Shown: positions 1 to 9,120 of the stretch, piece by piece
Numbering within the stretch: position 1 is the first letter of the stretch
Layout: each line of letters starts with the position of its first letter
Source: Tubulinosema ratisbonensis
Lineage: Eukaryota > Microsporidia > Tubulinosematidae
Assembly: GCA_004000155.1 (NCBI GenBank)
Contig: RCSS01000139.1
Coordinates: 1 to 13,699 of the forward strand
Length of the DNA stretch: 13,699 nucleotides
Direction: 5' to 3'
Notes under the pieces: model-generated
Told to the model about the DNA's origin: nothing
Databases searched by the model: none
What the model saw: the letters and a program-made list of their open reading frames with translations, nothing else
Position numbers and translations under genes: made by a program

Positions 1-1279
1 TTCCCCACTTATAATCATGTCTTCTTCTTCGATAGAATCAACTTATAATTGATGTATGATTTCTGTCTATTTAGAAATAATAGAAGTAAAGAATCTTATA
101 AAAAAATGTAGACAACCCATGGGGTTTTGCAGGTAATAATAACAGAACTTAAACAACTTATATGATTTTATTTTTAATTTTCAAAAAACATACACCTAAA
201 AACGCTTCTCTTAATTCTGCATTTTTTACTGTTACGAAAATATTTTCTTTCTTTTAGTTTATAATCATTTGACCTTTTCATTTATAACATGTTGTTTAGG
301 GTTCAAATACTACTATTTTATAAAATATTAAATTGTATTTTTTTATTTTTAATATGGGCACTTTGCTCATTTAAGATTGAAAGTTTATTAACTTTTATAA
401 ATGTAAGATAGTATTTATTTTGTTATATTTACTTTTTCGTACGAACGACGTGGTAGCATAATTTAAGCAAATAAGGCACTGAAGTTTCTGCACACCCCAA
501 GATTTGATGTCCAGATTTTTAAATTAAACACATTTTCTTTGCTGGTAAAGACGACATTTAAATGACATCTGATTTCTTATACCTTAGTTTTTTTAAGAAA
601 AGATCATTGTAATCTTCATTTATCTATTTTTTTATCTTCTGATCTTATTTCTATTAAGAGGTAAAAGTTTTTATAAGAATAAAACCGCAAAATGAAATAA
701 TAAATTAATTTTAGAAAATCATAAACTTATTAACGAATATTTGCATAATGGTACTTCTTGAAGACTTCTTGTAAATTTTTATACAAATAAAATTGTAGAG
801 CTAACTTTATTAACTAATGCCTTTAAAATTTATTTAATTATAATTGCTTGCGATAATTTTTTTATCCTAAATGTCTTATCATACATAAAATAATTTAAAC
901 CATTAAAATGAGATGGTAAAAAAAGAGTATAGATGTAGTATCAGAAGAAACCATTAATAGTGTAGATAAAATACATTCGAAAAAATTAAGATTCCTTTAA
1001 TTTTTTCGAATGTATTTTATCTACACCATTAATTTTTCTTTTGTACATAATCTCTGATAGTTTAAAAATAATAACCTTTTTTGAAGCAATGCTATTTTTT
1101 TGGTATTTTTATATTAGTAATGTTACTTAAACTGTTTTTACTTAAACTAATAACAAACTTTTCGTATGAAAGCCATTCATAAATTTTAAAAATTTAATTT
1201 CAATGCTAAAGTTTGTCCATTTTTTAATTCAGAGCATTTATCTTATCAATATAATTTATTACTTTACTTTTAAAAAATT
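1..1279. other. AT-rich region without a convincing gene
   Basis: All six frames are broken by frequent stops. At the left edge a plus frame is open from base 1 to a TAA at 46-48 and could be the tail of a gene outside the window, but 15 codons are too few to support a call. A slightly more GC-rich patch lies at about 440-560. The one clear structure is the perfect inverted repeat at 960-1026, listed separately. Confidence 0.6.
960..1026. repeat. 67-bp foldback element (30-bp perfect inverted repeat)
   Basis: Bases 960-989 (starting GTGTAGATAAAATACATTCG) are the exact reverse complement of 997-1026, around a 7-base loop (990-996). The bases just outside are CATTAATA (952-959) on the left and CATTAATT (1027-1034) on the right. 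This is an 8-bp direct repeat with one mismatch, placed exactly at the ends of the palindrome, as a target-site duplication would be. Eight-bp duplications are typical of Merlin and hAT elements. A miniature inverted-repeat element is therefore the best explanation, and Merlin is a reasonable source because two Merlin transposase remnants lie 2.5-5 kb away. No matching ends were found around those remnants. On either strand the transcript would form a very stable hairpin. Confidence 0.85.
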
Positions 1280-1735
1280 ATGAAATTTTATTATGATAAT
1301 TTTGTTTTGTCAATTACTATAAGTTTATACATATACGCTATAATATTTCTTTTTTTTATTTTGTATGAGCTAAAAAGATTTTTATGGGGATTTTTCAGAT
1401 TAAAAGAAACTCCAAGTAAAAGAGGAAATCATGATAATCAAACACATGAAATTACATCCTTGTTTTCGAGCATAACTGTTTTATTTCTTTTTATCTATTT
1501 TTGGTTAGTAATGTCAACTGAAAACTTCTTAGTGTTTTATTTTACCTTTTTATATTATCTTAATTGCAAGGTTGTGTGTATATTTTTTAGACTATCAGAT
1601 CAAAAGAGTTTAGCAGACAATACCTTTAATTCGTATTTAGTAACAAAAATGTTGAACCTTTTGAGTGTTATTTTTATTTTATATTTAAAGAGTTTTTCTT
1701 TGTATTTAGAAAGTAAATTAACATCTGTTTCCTAA
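1280..1735 (+). CDS. Hypothetical four-helix membrane protein, 151 aa
   Basis: The gene is not recognised. The frame starts at ATG 1280 and ends at TAA 1733-1735, and it is much longer than the surrounding stop density would predict. The product has four hydrophobic segments at about residues 7-29, 58-79, 82-103 and 119-139. A polar, basic loop lies between the first two (about 31-57; it contains KETPSKRGNHDNQ) and a short charged loop at 104-118. Aromatic residues (Phe, Tyr) are abundant in the helices. There is no obvious signal peptide or known catalytic motif. An oligo-A tract directly precedes the ATG, as is common for AT-rich microsporidian genes. It stands alone, more than 1.8 kb from the next gene remnant. 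It is probably a lineage-specific membrane protein, with some risk of a spurious ORF because biased AT-rich sequence readily encodes hydrophobic residues. Confidence 0.6.
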   Translation: MKFYYDNFVLSITISLYIYAIIFLFFILYELKRFLWGFFRLKETPSKRGNHDNQTHEITSLFSSITVLFLFIYFWLVMSTENFLVFYFTFLYYLNCKVVCIFFRLSDQKSLADNTFNSYLVTKMLNLLSVIFILYLKSFSLYLESKLTSVS

Positions 1736-3557
1736 AAAAATAATTATTTTATAGTTTGATTCTACCAAATAGCAAAAAAGATTTAAATTGATTTAATTAA
1801 ATATTTTTAAAACACGCTTAGAAAAAGCAAAACAAAAACACATAAATTTTTTTCAAAAAATTTAGAAGCAAATAAAAATACTTTTATTATATAAGAATCA
1901 ATTATATACTTTTAGGTTTTTATCTGGGTATTACATAGAAGTATACATATCGATTATCAGTGATTTTAGTCATTTTTAAAGCAGTTTTGCGAAAAAATAT
2001 TAAGTTAATTATTTATTTTTCTTTTAAGATTTTTAGTATGTTCATTATTGTTGTAAATTTACATAAATGAAGTTCTGAGTTTAGTTCTAGATTAAGGATA
2101 TTTTATTTAAATATATAGAAAATATATCATTCACGAACTCTAAGAAAGAATATTAAATAATCTACTTATTAATTTATTTTAAAATTTGTCATTCAGTTAG
2201 TATCCAAATAAATACTACAATTATAAAATAAATTAAAATTATTTGAAATTTAGTTTTTTCTTTCAATCTCGTTAACATTAATAAAAAAAAATTTATTACC
2301 CGATTCATTCAGATGTTTTTTTTTAGAAATTGATTTTAATAAATTTACAACCATTGTTAGTCAATATCATAAAAATCCTTCAATTTTAATATTCTTATAG
2401 TAATTTATATTCCTAATAGATCTTACTTAAAAATGCTAAAGCGGTTAAATAAACTTTTTATCTTTTAAAAATAGATTTACGACAGATTCAGGAATTTCAA
2501 GTATGAAATTATCTTAAATTCTCAATTTAATTTATTTTTTTACTTTTAAAAAATATAAAACCAACATTATTTATTACAATTACTTTGGTAAAATATTTTT
2601 TATGTCTATATATACAAACAACTTCTTTTAGCATTGTAATAAAATTGCTTTGTCATATGATGAACTGCTCATTTCATAAAAAAAGTACCCTGATACAACA
2701 TATTACATAAGAGACTTTTTCTTTGCCCACTTTGTAGAAACATATTTTACTTTATGCTTCTTATGACTAGAATTGACATTTTATATTGAAGATATAGCAA
2801 AAAATATATGTATGGATTTCTTATTCATAGGCAACAAATAAATAAGTGGAGACATTTCTAAGGTAGTTAATTTTTGAGTTTTTATTTTATTTGTTTCTAT
2901 TTCGCTCACCTTCTTGTCTATTTAACCCGAGAAAAACGCAACAAAAATCAATAAAATAATCTTTATAGCAAAACCATTCTGTAATCTCGAAAATTTAAAA
3001 CATAATCATATTTTATCTAGGATATCAATCTTTTTTAAACTTTAAAAGCATAATGTTTTAAAATCTTAGTTTGCTCCTTTACGCTTACGCCTTATTGTAA
3101 TGATACTATGATTGATATTTTCTCTTCAAATATTTCTTTTTATTTTTTAAAAATTTATTTCAGTCACATTGTAGTATGTCCTTAGTATTTTTCTTATTTT
3201 CGGAATAATATTCTTTACTCTAGGTCTATTTCCAACTTTTATTTATTTTTAACGATTATTTGTAATTTTAAGGAGGTTTTCGGTTTGATACGCACAAAAA
3301 TCCAACTCTCGAGGAAGTCTAGAAAAGAACTAAAAATAATAAAATATCATAAAATTGGTGTTTATGTTCAAAATAGATCTTTTAAGCTCTGTTGGTATTG
3401 TTTTTATAGATATTTTAATCCATATGTTCTATATTTTAAATAAATAATTTTAAAATATATTCAAAATAAATAAATCTTTTTTTAAAAAAATAATAAATAT
3501 TAATTAAATTAACCCTAATCAAACCCTAACCCTTTAATCTTAATTAAATTTAACTAG
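1736..3557. other. AT-rich region without a convincing gene
   Basis: This stretch of about 1.8 kb shows no ATG-started frame of useful length. One plus frame is open for about 85 codons (roughly 3187-3443), but it lacks an ATG and is about what chance allows in sequence this AT-rich. An 11-bp AT-only inverted repeat sits at 3430-3440/3449-3459. A short CCCTAA-type run (about 3510-3534) lies just before the first Merlin remnant. Confidence 0.55.
3510..3534. repeat. Short telomere-like CCCTAA run
   Basis: The bases read AACCCTAATCAAACCCTAAC followed by CC. This is two to three imperfect copies of a CCCTAA-type motif in a region otherwise nearly free of C runs. It could be an interstitial telomeric relic, but it is very short and coincidence is possible. 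Confidence 0.25.
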
Positions 3558-4424
3558 CCGATATCTTTAAATGAAATTAAAAATGTTTTTTCTGTGACAG
3601 CAACTTACAGTGCAGCAGTAGAGTATCTTAAAGGAGAGGGGATCATTGTAAGAGAAAAGATCTATTACAAATGCAAAGCCTTTATAATCTACAATCAAAA
3701 AAAATATTCATTTGAATGCAGAAGAAAAGGGCAAGAGTTGTCTTTTCTATATTTAATTTTTTTTTAAAATAATAAAATTAGTGTAGCAAATGTTTTAGAG
3801 ATCCCTTGCCTCTATCTTTACAAGGTGTCTACTGTTGAGATTTTTATAATCCCCCGAATTTGTACTGAAGCTGTTACTGCATGGGGTTTCTACCTAAGAG
3901 AAATGTTAGATAATAGCTGAAATTGAGCGAAATTCAAATAGATGGAGAAGAAATCGTGGTGGAGGTTGATGAAACTAAATTAGGTAAAAGGAAATATAAT
4001 CGAGGCAGACCAATCGAGGGTACTTGGGTAGTGAAAAGAATTGAAAGAACTACGAAAAAAAGTGTTCTTATGGAGAAGTTAAAAATCGTACTGCAAACAC
4101 TATGTATTTTGTTTTGTTAAATTTTATTTTATCTTGTTCCATAGTGTATACTGACTGTTTTAAAAGTTACATTCCTGTTTGTAAAGAATTAAATTTTAAC
4201 CATTTAACAGTAAATCACTCTAAAAATTTTGTCACCCGATCACTGGAACCCATACCAATACAATTAAAGGTCTTAATAATGGATTGGCAACGATTATTAA
4301 ACGAAGAAACGGAACAAAAAGAGTATTAATATTTGGTTTTTTATTTTCTTTTTAGAAGAAACAATAAAAAAATATCTGGTTTGGTTTTATTAATGCCTTA
4401 AAAAGCATTAAATATATTGATTAA
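3558..4424 (+). pseudogene. Merlin (IS1016/ISXO2-like) transposase, decayed copy 1
   Basis: This is a DDE transposase relic whose parts appear in family order across several frames. The N-terminal part (open 3558-3764, stop 3765-3767) contains AAVEYLKGEGIIVREK and a Cys-bearing segment that resembles the family's zinc-ribbon region. A middle segment follows (about 3790-3915) with the TEAVTAWGFYLREM block. The catalytic core (3923 onward) has VDETKLGKRKYNRGRP with its Asp codon at 3968-3970, and IVYTDCFKSY with its Asp at 4153-4155. VNHSKNFV and then THTNTIKGLNNGL follow. The tail, IWFGFINALKSIKYID, ends at TAA 4422-4424. Frameshifts fall near 3920, 4060-4090, 4235 and 4355-4373. Where the family has Glu after HTNTI, this copy has Lys (AAA, 4266-4268), so it should be inactive. 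No flanking terminal inverted repeats could be recognised. The family assignment rests on motif memory. Confidence 0.87.
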
Positions 4425-5048
4425 ACCTTTATTTTTATAATTTAAATAATATTTATTATTTTTTATAATAAACATAACAATAAATTTAATAAAGCCTAAG
4501 TTTAGTTAAATTTCGATTATTTAGGTAAGTTTTATAAAATTAGTTGTTAATTTCTTCCTAAAACACTAAAATTAACAGAATATTTTACAAATATTAACAG
4601 GGTAAAAAATTTTTTTATTTTTATGAAATATTCTTTGTTTTTTAATTAAATTTATGTTTAAATATTTTTTAATACTTTTCTTCGTAAAAAAAAATAAATG
4701 TTTTACAAGAAACGCTAATAAAAAGAGAAAAAATTAATTAACTTATATTTAATTTTAAAAAATAAAAACTTTCAGTAATTAATAAAGTAGATTTTTAGAA
4801 ATAAATAATTCAAGTACATTAACCCTCAGGTTATATGAAGAGAATCTGAAAACAGCAGTATGATACAAAAATGAGCACCGGGTTAGCATTTACAACACAC
4901 AAACCATCGTAAAGTCTTTACTATAGCATCTAATTCTATTACTATTCCCTAATTTAAAAACTTACAAATTAATTACATTCAATAATTTTTTATTAAATTT
5001 AAAAATTATTTATTATATTGATTATTTAAAGATTTGAGGTGATCACTC

Positions 5049-5864
5049 ATGATTATACAAGAATTATACGAAATCATGGGTATAGAAATAGATAAAATGA
5101 AGTATTTCATGGAAATGGGTGTCTTAAGTTTAAATATACGATGTTACAAATGTTAAGCACCCTAGAAATTTGATTATAACACTTGCTTGTTTTCTTAACA
5201 GAAAAGGGACATAAAGTCAGAAGTTAGATTTTTAAGAATACTTTTTTTCTACGAATAAGATTGGTGTCAACAATGTCTTGTTAATGGTTTATTTATAGCT
5301 GTACAAAGCAATTACAACTAAATTTGCAAATTGACAGGATTTTTCTAGAATCTGTTACTGCTTGATCTCAGTATTTCCGTGAACTTTTAGTAGATAGCCT
5401 CGATTTTAATGATATAAAAATTCGTGGAGAAGGGCGATTATGAAAATTGATGAGACTTAACTCGGTAAGAAGAAATACCAATAGACCATACTGTAGATAA
5501 CGTTTGATAGATTATAGGTGCATAAAGAACGGATGAAAAATTGTTTTTATAATAAAAATAAATAGGAATGCATGTATATATATTCTGTCATTTCAAACTT
5601 TATTATATCTGGTTAAATTATTTAAAAAATAAATTTAAATCTTATATTAAAGCTTTATAAATATCAAATTATGGGCATTTTACAGTGAATCATAGCAAAA
5701 ACTTCGTTTATCTTATAACTGCAACCCATACTAACACTATTAAAAGATCAGATAATGAGCGTAAACACGTGATAAAACCACACAACAGAACTGAAGAAAA
5801 TATTAATTGTTGCCTTTTCAATTTATTTTCCATTGACAAAGCATTGACAATATCTGATAAGTGA
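5049..5864 (+). pseudogene. Merlin (IS1016/ISXO2-like) transposase, decayed copy 2
   Basis: This is a second, more degraded member of the same family, in the same orientation, 0.6 kb after copy 1. It opens with ATG 5049 and 35 codons that include MKYFMEMGVLSLNIRCYKC, matching the N-terminal region, and then stops at 5154-5156. Many stops and shifts follow. The recognisable blocks are an SVTA-like stretch leading to FRELLVDSLDFNDIKI (about 5380-5425), KIDET with its Asp at 5449-5451 followed by a TAA, LGKKKYQ, and a C-terminal open stretch (about 5662-5864) with GHFTVNHSKNFV and THTNTIKRSDNERKHVIKP. The segment carrying the second Asp (about 5560-5650) is not recognisable. As in copy 1, the residue after HTNTI is Lys (AAA, 5742-5744) rather than Glu. 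The heavier decay suggests an older insertion than copy 1. Confidence 0.82.
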
Positions 5865-6059
5865 TTTTTAATGCTAAAACAAGTAATAAATAAATTAAAA
5901 TATAATATATTTTACTATGTTTTGAATTTATTTTGTTTAATAATCACTTTTTATTATAACAAACATTAAGGAAAGAAATATAATCCCTTTAAATTATTAA
6001 ATAATTTGTATTTTTCGTATTACTATGTTAGCTTGACCTTAAAATTNAAANAAAAATAT

Positions 6060-6065
6060 TTTATT
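6060..6065 (-). terminator. Possible poly(A) signal of SEC66
   Basis: Read on the minus strand this is AATAAA, about 24 bases after the SEC66 stop codon. The position is right for a polyadenylation signal, but such hexamers are frequent in AT-rich sequence. Confidence 0.3.
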
Positions 6066-6088
6066 GTAAAATAGAAAATGAATAACAG

Positions 6089-6604
6089 TTATTTATTTTC
6101 TAGAGAAATACCTAATCTAGCCATAACCCTCTTTTCTAATGTTTCCCTTTTTTTATTAAAAAGACTCTCATCAATAGGTACTTTTTTACTAACAGGTTTC
6201 TTAATTTTACCAAGTATAACCTCAGCTTCTCTAAAGATAGAAGATGACCAATCATCCTTGAGTAAATCAGCCTCCGACCCAATAATCATCTTCTCTACCT
6301 CTAATTCTTTAACACTTTGTTGGAAAAACTTGTAAAGGTCATAAGAAATGATATGATCTTGAGTTAAGTTGTAAACAGGGTACTTCTCTTCTTCTAATTC
6401 ATTCAATCTTTGGGTTGTCGTTACTGCTGCGTTCAATAAACTTTTTTGTTTTTGAGAGAGTGATACATTAGTAAGCTCGTAATAAGATTCTAACTCTTTG
6501 TTAGGTTCAAACCAACCTATTTCATTTTTCTTGTTTAGTGATTTTAACCAGAAGAATAGTAAAATTGTGGCTGATACTAAAATTGAACTAATTATTAGAA
6601 TCAT
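6089..6604 (-). CDS. Sec66 (Sec71) subunit of the ER post-translational translocon, 171 aa
   Basis: Sec66 joins Sec62, Sec63 and Sec72 on the Sec61 channel and helps move finished secretory proteins into the ER. In yeast it anchors Sec72 and contacts Sec63. The frame has an ATG at 6602-6604 and a TAA at 6089-6091. Residues about 2-20 form one transmembrane helix, followed by a basic stretch (KSLNKKN) and a cytosolic helical domain. The order of motifs fits the family: KELESYYELTNVSLSQKQK, then SLLNAAVTTTQRLNELEEEK, then VKELEVEKMIIGSEADLL followed by KDDW, which matches the yeast ELEFKDTLQEAERLQPGW region. At 171 aa it is shorter than yeast Sec66 (206 aa) and lacks most of the lumenal N-terminus. 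The last 40 residues are strongly charged. An AATAAA-like signal lies at 6060-6065 on the minus strand, just past the stop. Identification is from remembered family motifs. Confidence 0.8.
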   Translation of the reverse strand: MILIISSILVSATILLFFWLKSLNKKNEIGWFEPNKELESYYELTNVSLSQKQKSLLNAAVTTTQRLNELEEEKYPVYNLTQDHIISYDLYKFFQQSVKELEVEKMIIGSEADLLKDDWSSSIFREAEVILGKIKKPVSKKVPIDESLFNKKRETLEKRVMARLGISLENK

Positions 6605-8966
6605 GGATAATAAATAAATAAATAATTTAAATACACCTTTTTATTTATTTTTTATTTTATTTAAAAAGAGAAAAATTAAATAAAAATATTTTTCTTTTTA
6701 AAAAAAACACAAATAATTTATATTTTAAATATTTTTAAATTATATATTATTTTTGATTAAAGTATTTCTATTAATATTAACTAATAGGAATGTAAATGTT
6801 GTGATTGTAAAGAAATAAAAATTTCACTTAAATTTATCTAAAAAACAATAAAATTTTTAAGTTAATAAAAAAAGATAATTTAGGGAAGAATAAGACAAGT
6901 AATCACATGTTTATAAATTAAAATTTAACTAATTATTTTATTTTTCATATTTTTTAGAAATAAAACACGTTGATGAAAATCAGTTGCACTACAAAAAAGC
7001 AATATCTGCATAAATGATCGTTTTTTAACAATTGTTGATTTAAATTTAGGTAAATTATTAGGTAAGGGTTTTAAAATCGAATTTAAAGTATTTTCTTTTT
7101 TATAAAAAAAATAATTTAAATGATTTTTTCAAATTAAAATAAAACATAATTTACCCTAAAATTTATCATTACAAAAATTTTGAGTTGGTCATAAACAAAT
7201 ATTTGTAAATAATATATTTTAGTTAAAATGAATGTGTTTTACAATTAATAAAGTACTATTTTGTTACTATGTTAGTATATTATTTTGTTCTTGTAAAGAG
7301 CATAATGATTTTAGCAAAGTGAGGTAAATATACGCATAGAACATAAAGAGACAAATGCATAATCTTTTAATGTATTATTCTTTAAATTATGAGATTATGA
7401 AATGTAACTGTAGTACGGCGGGGTTATATTGTTTATTCTATTTTTATGTTTTTAATATGCAAACAATTTAAAGTATTTACCCTTAAATATGCAGGATAAG
7501 AAACATTTTTAAATAAAAGTGATATCATCGGATTTAATTTTATGTCTTCATGTAAGACACAAGATGCCTGATGGACATCTACTTTAGTAACAAGTTATCC
7601 TTACATGATGATCACAGTAACTAAAAAGAAACTCATAAAAATCATTGTTCGAAGCTATTAATTCTTGAAAATTAACACTCTAAAATTAGATTTAGTAATG
7701 ATTTTAGACTATTTAATGGCAATACTCAACTTAATAATGCATGTATATGAAAAATATAATCGTCGTAAAAACTTCCGTTTTAGAATTCTTGAATCTGTAA
7801 GAAAATTTTAGGTATAAGAAAAATTAAACTAATAATAATGGGAAATATTATTTTTGAAACAATGTAAATAACCATGGTATCTAGGATAGGGAATCTTCAT
7901 TGTATCTAAGGTACCTATATAAAATCGCAATCCGCCTCCATTATAATTGTAATTAAATAAAATAAATGATTTTATNNNNACTAAATTAGGAAAACAAAAC
8001 AATATACATATAACTATATTTGTTATATAGTTACAAGTAAGATTATAAATTTTGATAAATAATAAAATAAATAATATTTTCAGAATTACAATGGGGATTT
8101 TTATCAGTTGAAGATAAAATTTTTGAAAGAAATATTAATAATTATTTAAAATATTTAAAGAACTGGAAATTAACACCTTTATATTAATTTTATTTGCTCT
8201 GACGCTTAATGATGAAAAATTCAAACAATGATCTATAAACTTGACCACTATATATTATTCATAAATGCCTATTCAATATAAAATGTATGTTTTAATATTT
8301 TCCCGAAAATCGTAAATTTTATCCAGATTCTCTTACCCTTTTGCTTGCTAGAATTCATCCTGCGCACTCTATTGACTTCCAGAACCTTCATAACTTTGGT
8401 AGCTTTGGTAGCAAGAATAAATTATAAACATATTTAATAGAATAATGAATAAAAATGACATGAGTTGCAGTCGTTTTAAAATACACATAGTTCAAAAATC
8501 AAACAGAACAATTTATTTCAAATTTATCTTTTAATCTGAAGATATTATCAGTCGATTTAAAAAAATAACATTAAAAGCAAAAGAGTTTTTGAGAAAATTT
8601 TTATAGCTAATAAATTTTTTAAATAAAATTTTAAATTTACATCTATTTACTTGTTTTTTTTAAATTATTAAAGTTCTTTCCAGATCATGTAACAATATCT
8701 ATAAAATTTTAAAAAGTTAATACGCTTGGTTAGGTGACTTCTGCTTTCCTGCTTTTTTAGAATTAAACAAATTTAGAATACGTTTATTATTGTAATACAT
8801 CATTTATTTAACAACTTCTTTAAATACTTTTTGAATCTCCTTTTCCATAAAAGGGAGATTTTATTAACCAGTAATTTTACTTTCCTGTTTCGATGATTTA
8901 CATCTCACAAAAAACTATAATATTAGTTTCACAAATTACCATTTAACTTTACAGGGTTGATAAAGG
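6605..8966. other. AT-rich region without a convincing gene
   Basis: No long ATG-started frame is present on either strand. An assembly ambiguity of four N lies at 7976-7979. A small hairpin sits at 8011-8033 (9-bp arms TAACTATAT/ATATAGTTA) and a bulged hairpin at 8834-8860. A patch at about 8290-8415 is less AT-rich, carries a 9-bp tandem duplication (TTTGGTAGC at 8395-8412), and is open on both strands for 40-50 codons. Slightly richer patches also lie at about 7400-7430 and 7540-7640. They may be eroded genes, but none could be assigned. Confidence 0.5.
8834..8860. repeat. Short bulged hairpin
   Basis: AATCTCCTTTT (8834-8844) pairs with AAAAGGGAGATT (8849-8860), with one bulged base and a 4-base loop. 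It resembles a terminator-type stem, but no gene ends next to it and its role is unknown. Confidence 0.4.
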
Positions 8967-9070
8967 TTATAGTCTCATGTGATCAAAGTTATATTTCCAT
9001 TTGGTCAAATTTATAGTCTTATTTGGTGGAACTTTTATTCTTGTGTGGTAAATTTTATAGTTTTATAAAT
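8967..9070 (+). repeat. Left end array of the Tc1/mariner-type element, 22-bp units
   Basis: Units start at 8967, 8989, 9011, 9033 and 9055 (the last partial), an exact 22-base period. Each follows a TTATAGTCTTATTTGGTcAA pattern with several substitutions. The same units occur in inverted orientation at the other end. They are probably transposase binding sites, comparable to the repeated sites in the IR/DR ends of some Tc1 elements. Confidence 0.85.
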
Positions 9071-9120
9071 AAATTTGATCTAAATCATCAATTAATAAAT
9101 TTAAAATATAAAACAAATCA

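Noticed and set aside
1..48. Possible C-terminus of a gene entering from the left edge
   Set aside because: Only 15 codons are visible before the TAA, and the minus strand is also open here. This is too short to support a call.
299..309. GGTTCAAATAC resembling a tRNA T-loop
   Set aside because: The flanking bases do not pair into a T-stem, and no acceptor or anticodon arm was found on either strand.
1123..1148. Direct repeat TTACTTAAACT separated by a few bases
   Set aside because: Short, low in complexity and not extended further, with no associated gene or element.
3187..3443. Plus-strand frame open for about 85 codons without an ATG
   Set aside because: With stop codons near 9% of random codons at this composition, about one such frame is expected by chance in the window. 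It matches no family that I know.
3430..3459. 11-bp AT-only inverted repeat
   Set aside because: Palindromes made only of A and T are expected at this length in DNA this AT-rich, and it abuts no gene.
3923..4329. Two separate small plus-strand genes (65 and 75 codons)
   Set aside because: Both are pieces of the single frameshifted Merlin transposase relic. The first would also need a TTG start.
6078..6335. Plus-strand 85-codon frame overlapping SEC66
   Set aside because: It lies antisense inside the SEC66 gene, which has recognisable family motifs. It is a shadow frame.
8703..8848. Minus-strand frame starting MEKEIQKVFKEVVK with one internal stop
   Set aside because: Only 14 codons precede the stop and no family motif is visible. 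It is most likely chance.
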